In this document: positions 5,269-5,403 of the stretch, in pieces | Numbering within the stretch: position 1 is the stretch's first letter | How the letters are laid out: each line of letters starts with the position of its first letter | Assembly: GCA_021818045.1 (NCBI GenBank) | Contig: JAKAFF010000109.1 | Coordinates: 1 to 5,403, forward strand | DNA from: a bacterium | Lineage (GTDB): Bacteria > Chlamydiota > Chlamydiia > Chlamydiales > SM23-39 | Direction of reading: 5' to 3' | DNA: 5,403 nt | Made by a program: the position numbers and the translations under genes | The notes under the pieces: model-generated | Databases searched by the model: none | The model's input: the letters and a program-made list of their open reading frames with translations, nothing else | Told to the model about the DNA's origin: nothing

Positions 5269-5403
5269 TTCAAAAGTTGGTTTTGGGCAACGCGAAAGCT
5301 GGCGCAATTCGTCTATCGTAAGTGACCCAATATTAAAAATATAGGGTCACTTACGATAGACGAATTGCGCCGCTTTGGCGCAGCCGAAAATCCAACTTTT
5401 GAA
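5269..5403. repeat. 135-bp palindromic element, possible MITE and RNA hairpin
   Basis: Two 60-bp arms (5269-5328 and 5344-5403) are inverted copies around an A/T-rich centre. From the outside in: 12 bp perfect (TTCAAAAGTTGG against CCAACTTTTGAA), a one-base gap, TTTT, a 15-bp block with four mismatches, a second one-base gap, then 28 bp perfect (5301-5328 with 5344-5371). The centre (5329-5343) can pair further around AAA. The right arm also holds a small hairpin, GCGCC (5367-5371) with GGCGC (5377-5381). There is no coding capacity. Defined ends and near-palindromy suit a miniature inverted-repeat element. In RNA it would form a very long stem just after the mutase stop and could stop transcription or protect the 3' end, but no T-run is visible before the window ends. 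Confidence 0.85.

Overview
This window looks like an accessory segment of a bacterial chromosome. It carries one truncated transposon remnant, one orphan tandem-repeat protein of unknown function, and a compact three-gene unit joined by stop/start overlaps. I cannot fix the taxon. The U32 protein has the shorter layout (about 415 residues) that I associate with Bacteroidota and some other host-associated phyla. The repeat-rich and ankyrin-like orphan proteins would suit an intracellular or amoeba-associated bacterium, for example an environmental Chlamydiota. That placement is inference only.

Left end (1-742): the last 31 codons of a four-helix-bundle (S23 / 23S rRNA intervening-sequence) family gene, then a G-rich hexamer repeat (RGGCAS units), then a minus-strand IS5-family transposase relic. 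The relic has a one-base deletion near its N-terminus and has lost everything after the first catalytic Asp region. An AT-rich spacer follows, with a good extended -10 promoter (TGtTATAAT) reading rightwards.

Centre (743-2845): a 700-residue orphan protein. It has a hydrophobic segment near residues 117-145, a Pro/Ala-rich tandem repeat of exactly 243 bp (81 residues, about 2.3 copies), and a helical C-terminal half in which an LP-x-x-K-like motif recurs. I do not recognise the family.

Right (2909-5267): three genes on the plus strand. A 291-residue orphan with weakly ankyrin-like helices ends in TTGA, which is also the start of a 415-residue U32-family protein. That gene ends in GTGA, which is also the start of an 80-residue AroQ-type chorismate mutase. 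Strong Shine-Dalgarno sequences sit at both overlaps. This is the most interesting part of the window. Characterised U32 proteins (TrhP, RlhA) are RNA-hydroxylation factors, and genetic work links them to Fe-S clusters and prephenate. Chorismate mutase makes prephenate. A translationally coupled U32-chorismate mutase pair could therefore be a self-supplied prephenate-dependent RNA hydroxylation module. The mutase is unusually short and has Leu where the E. coli enzyme has Gln88, so its activity is uncertain.

Right edge (5269-5403): a 135-bp near-perfect palindrome (60-bp arms, 55 matched positions) begins two bases after the mutase stop codon and runs to the last base of the window. It could be a miniature inverted-repeat element and could also act as a strong RNA hairpin.
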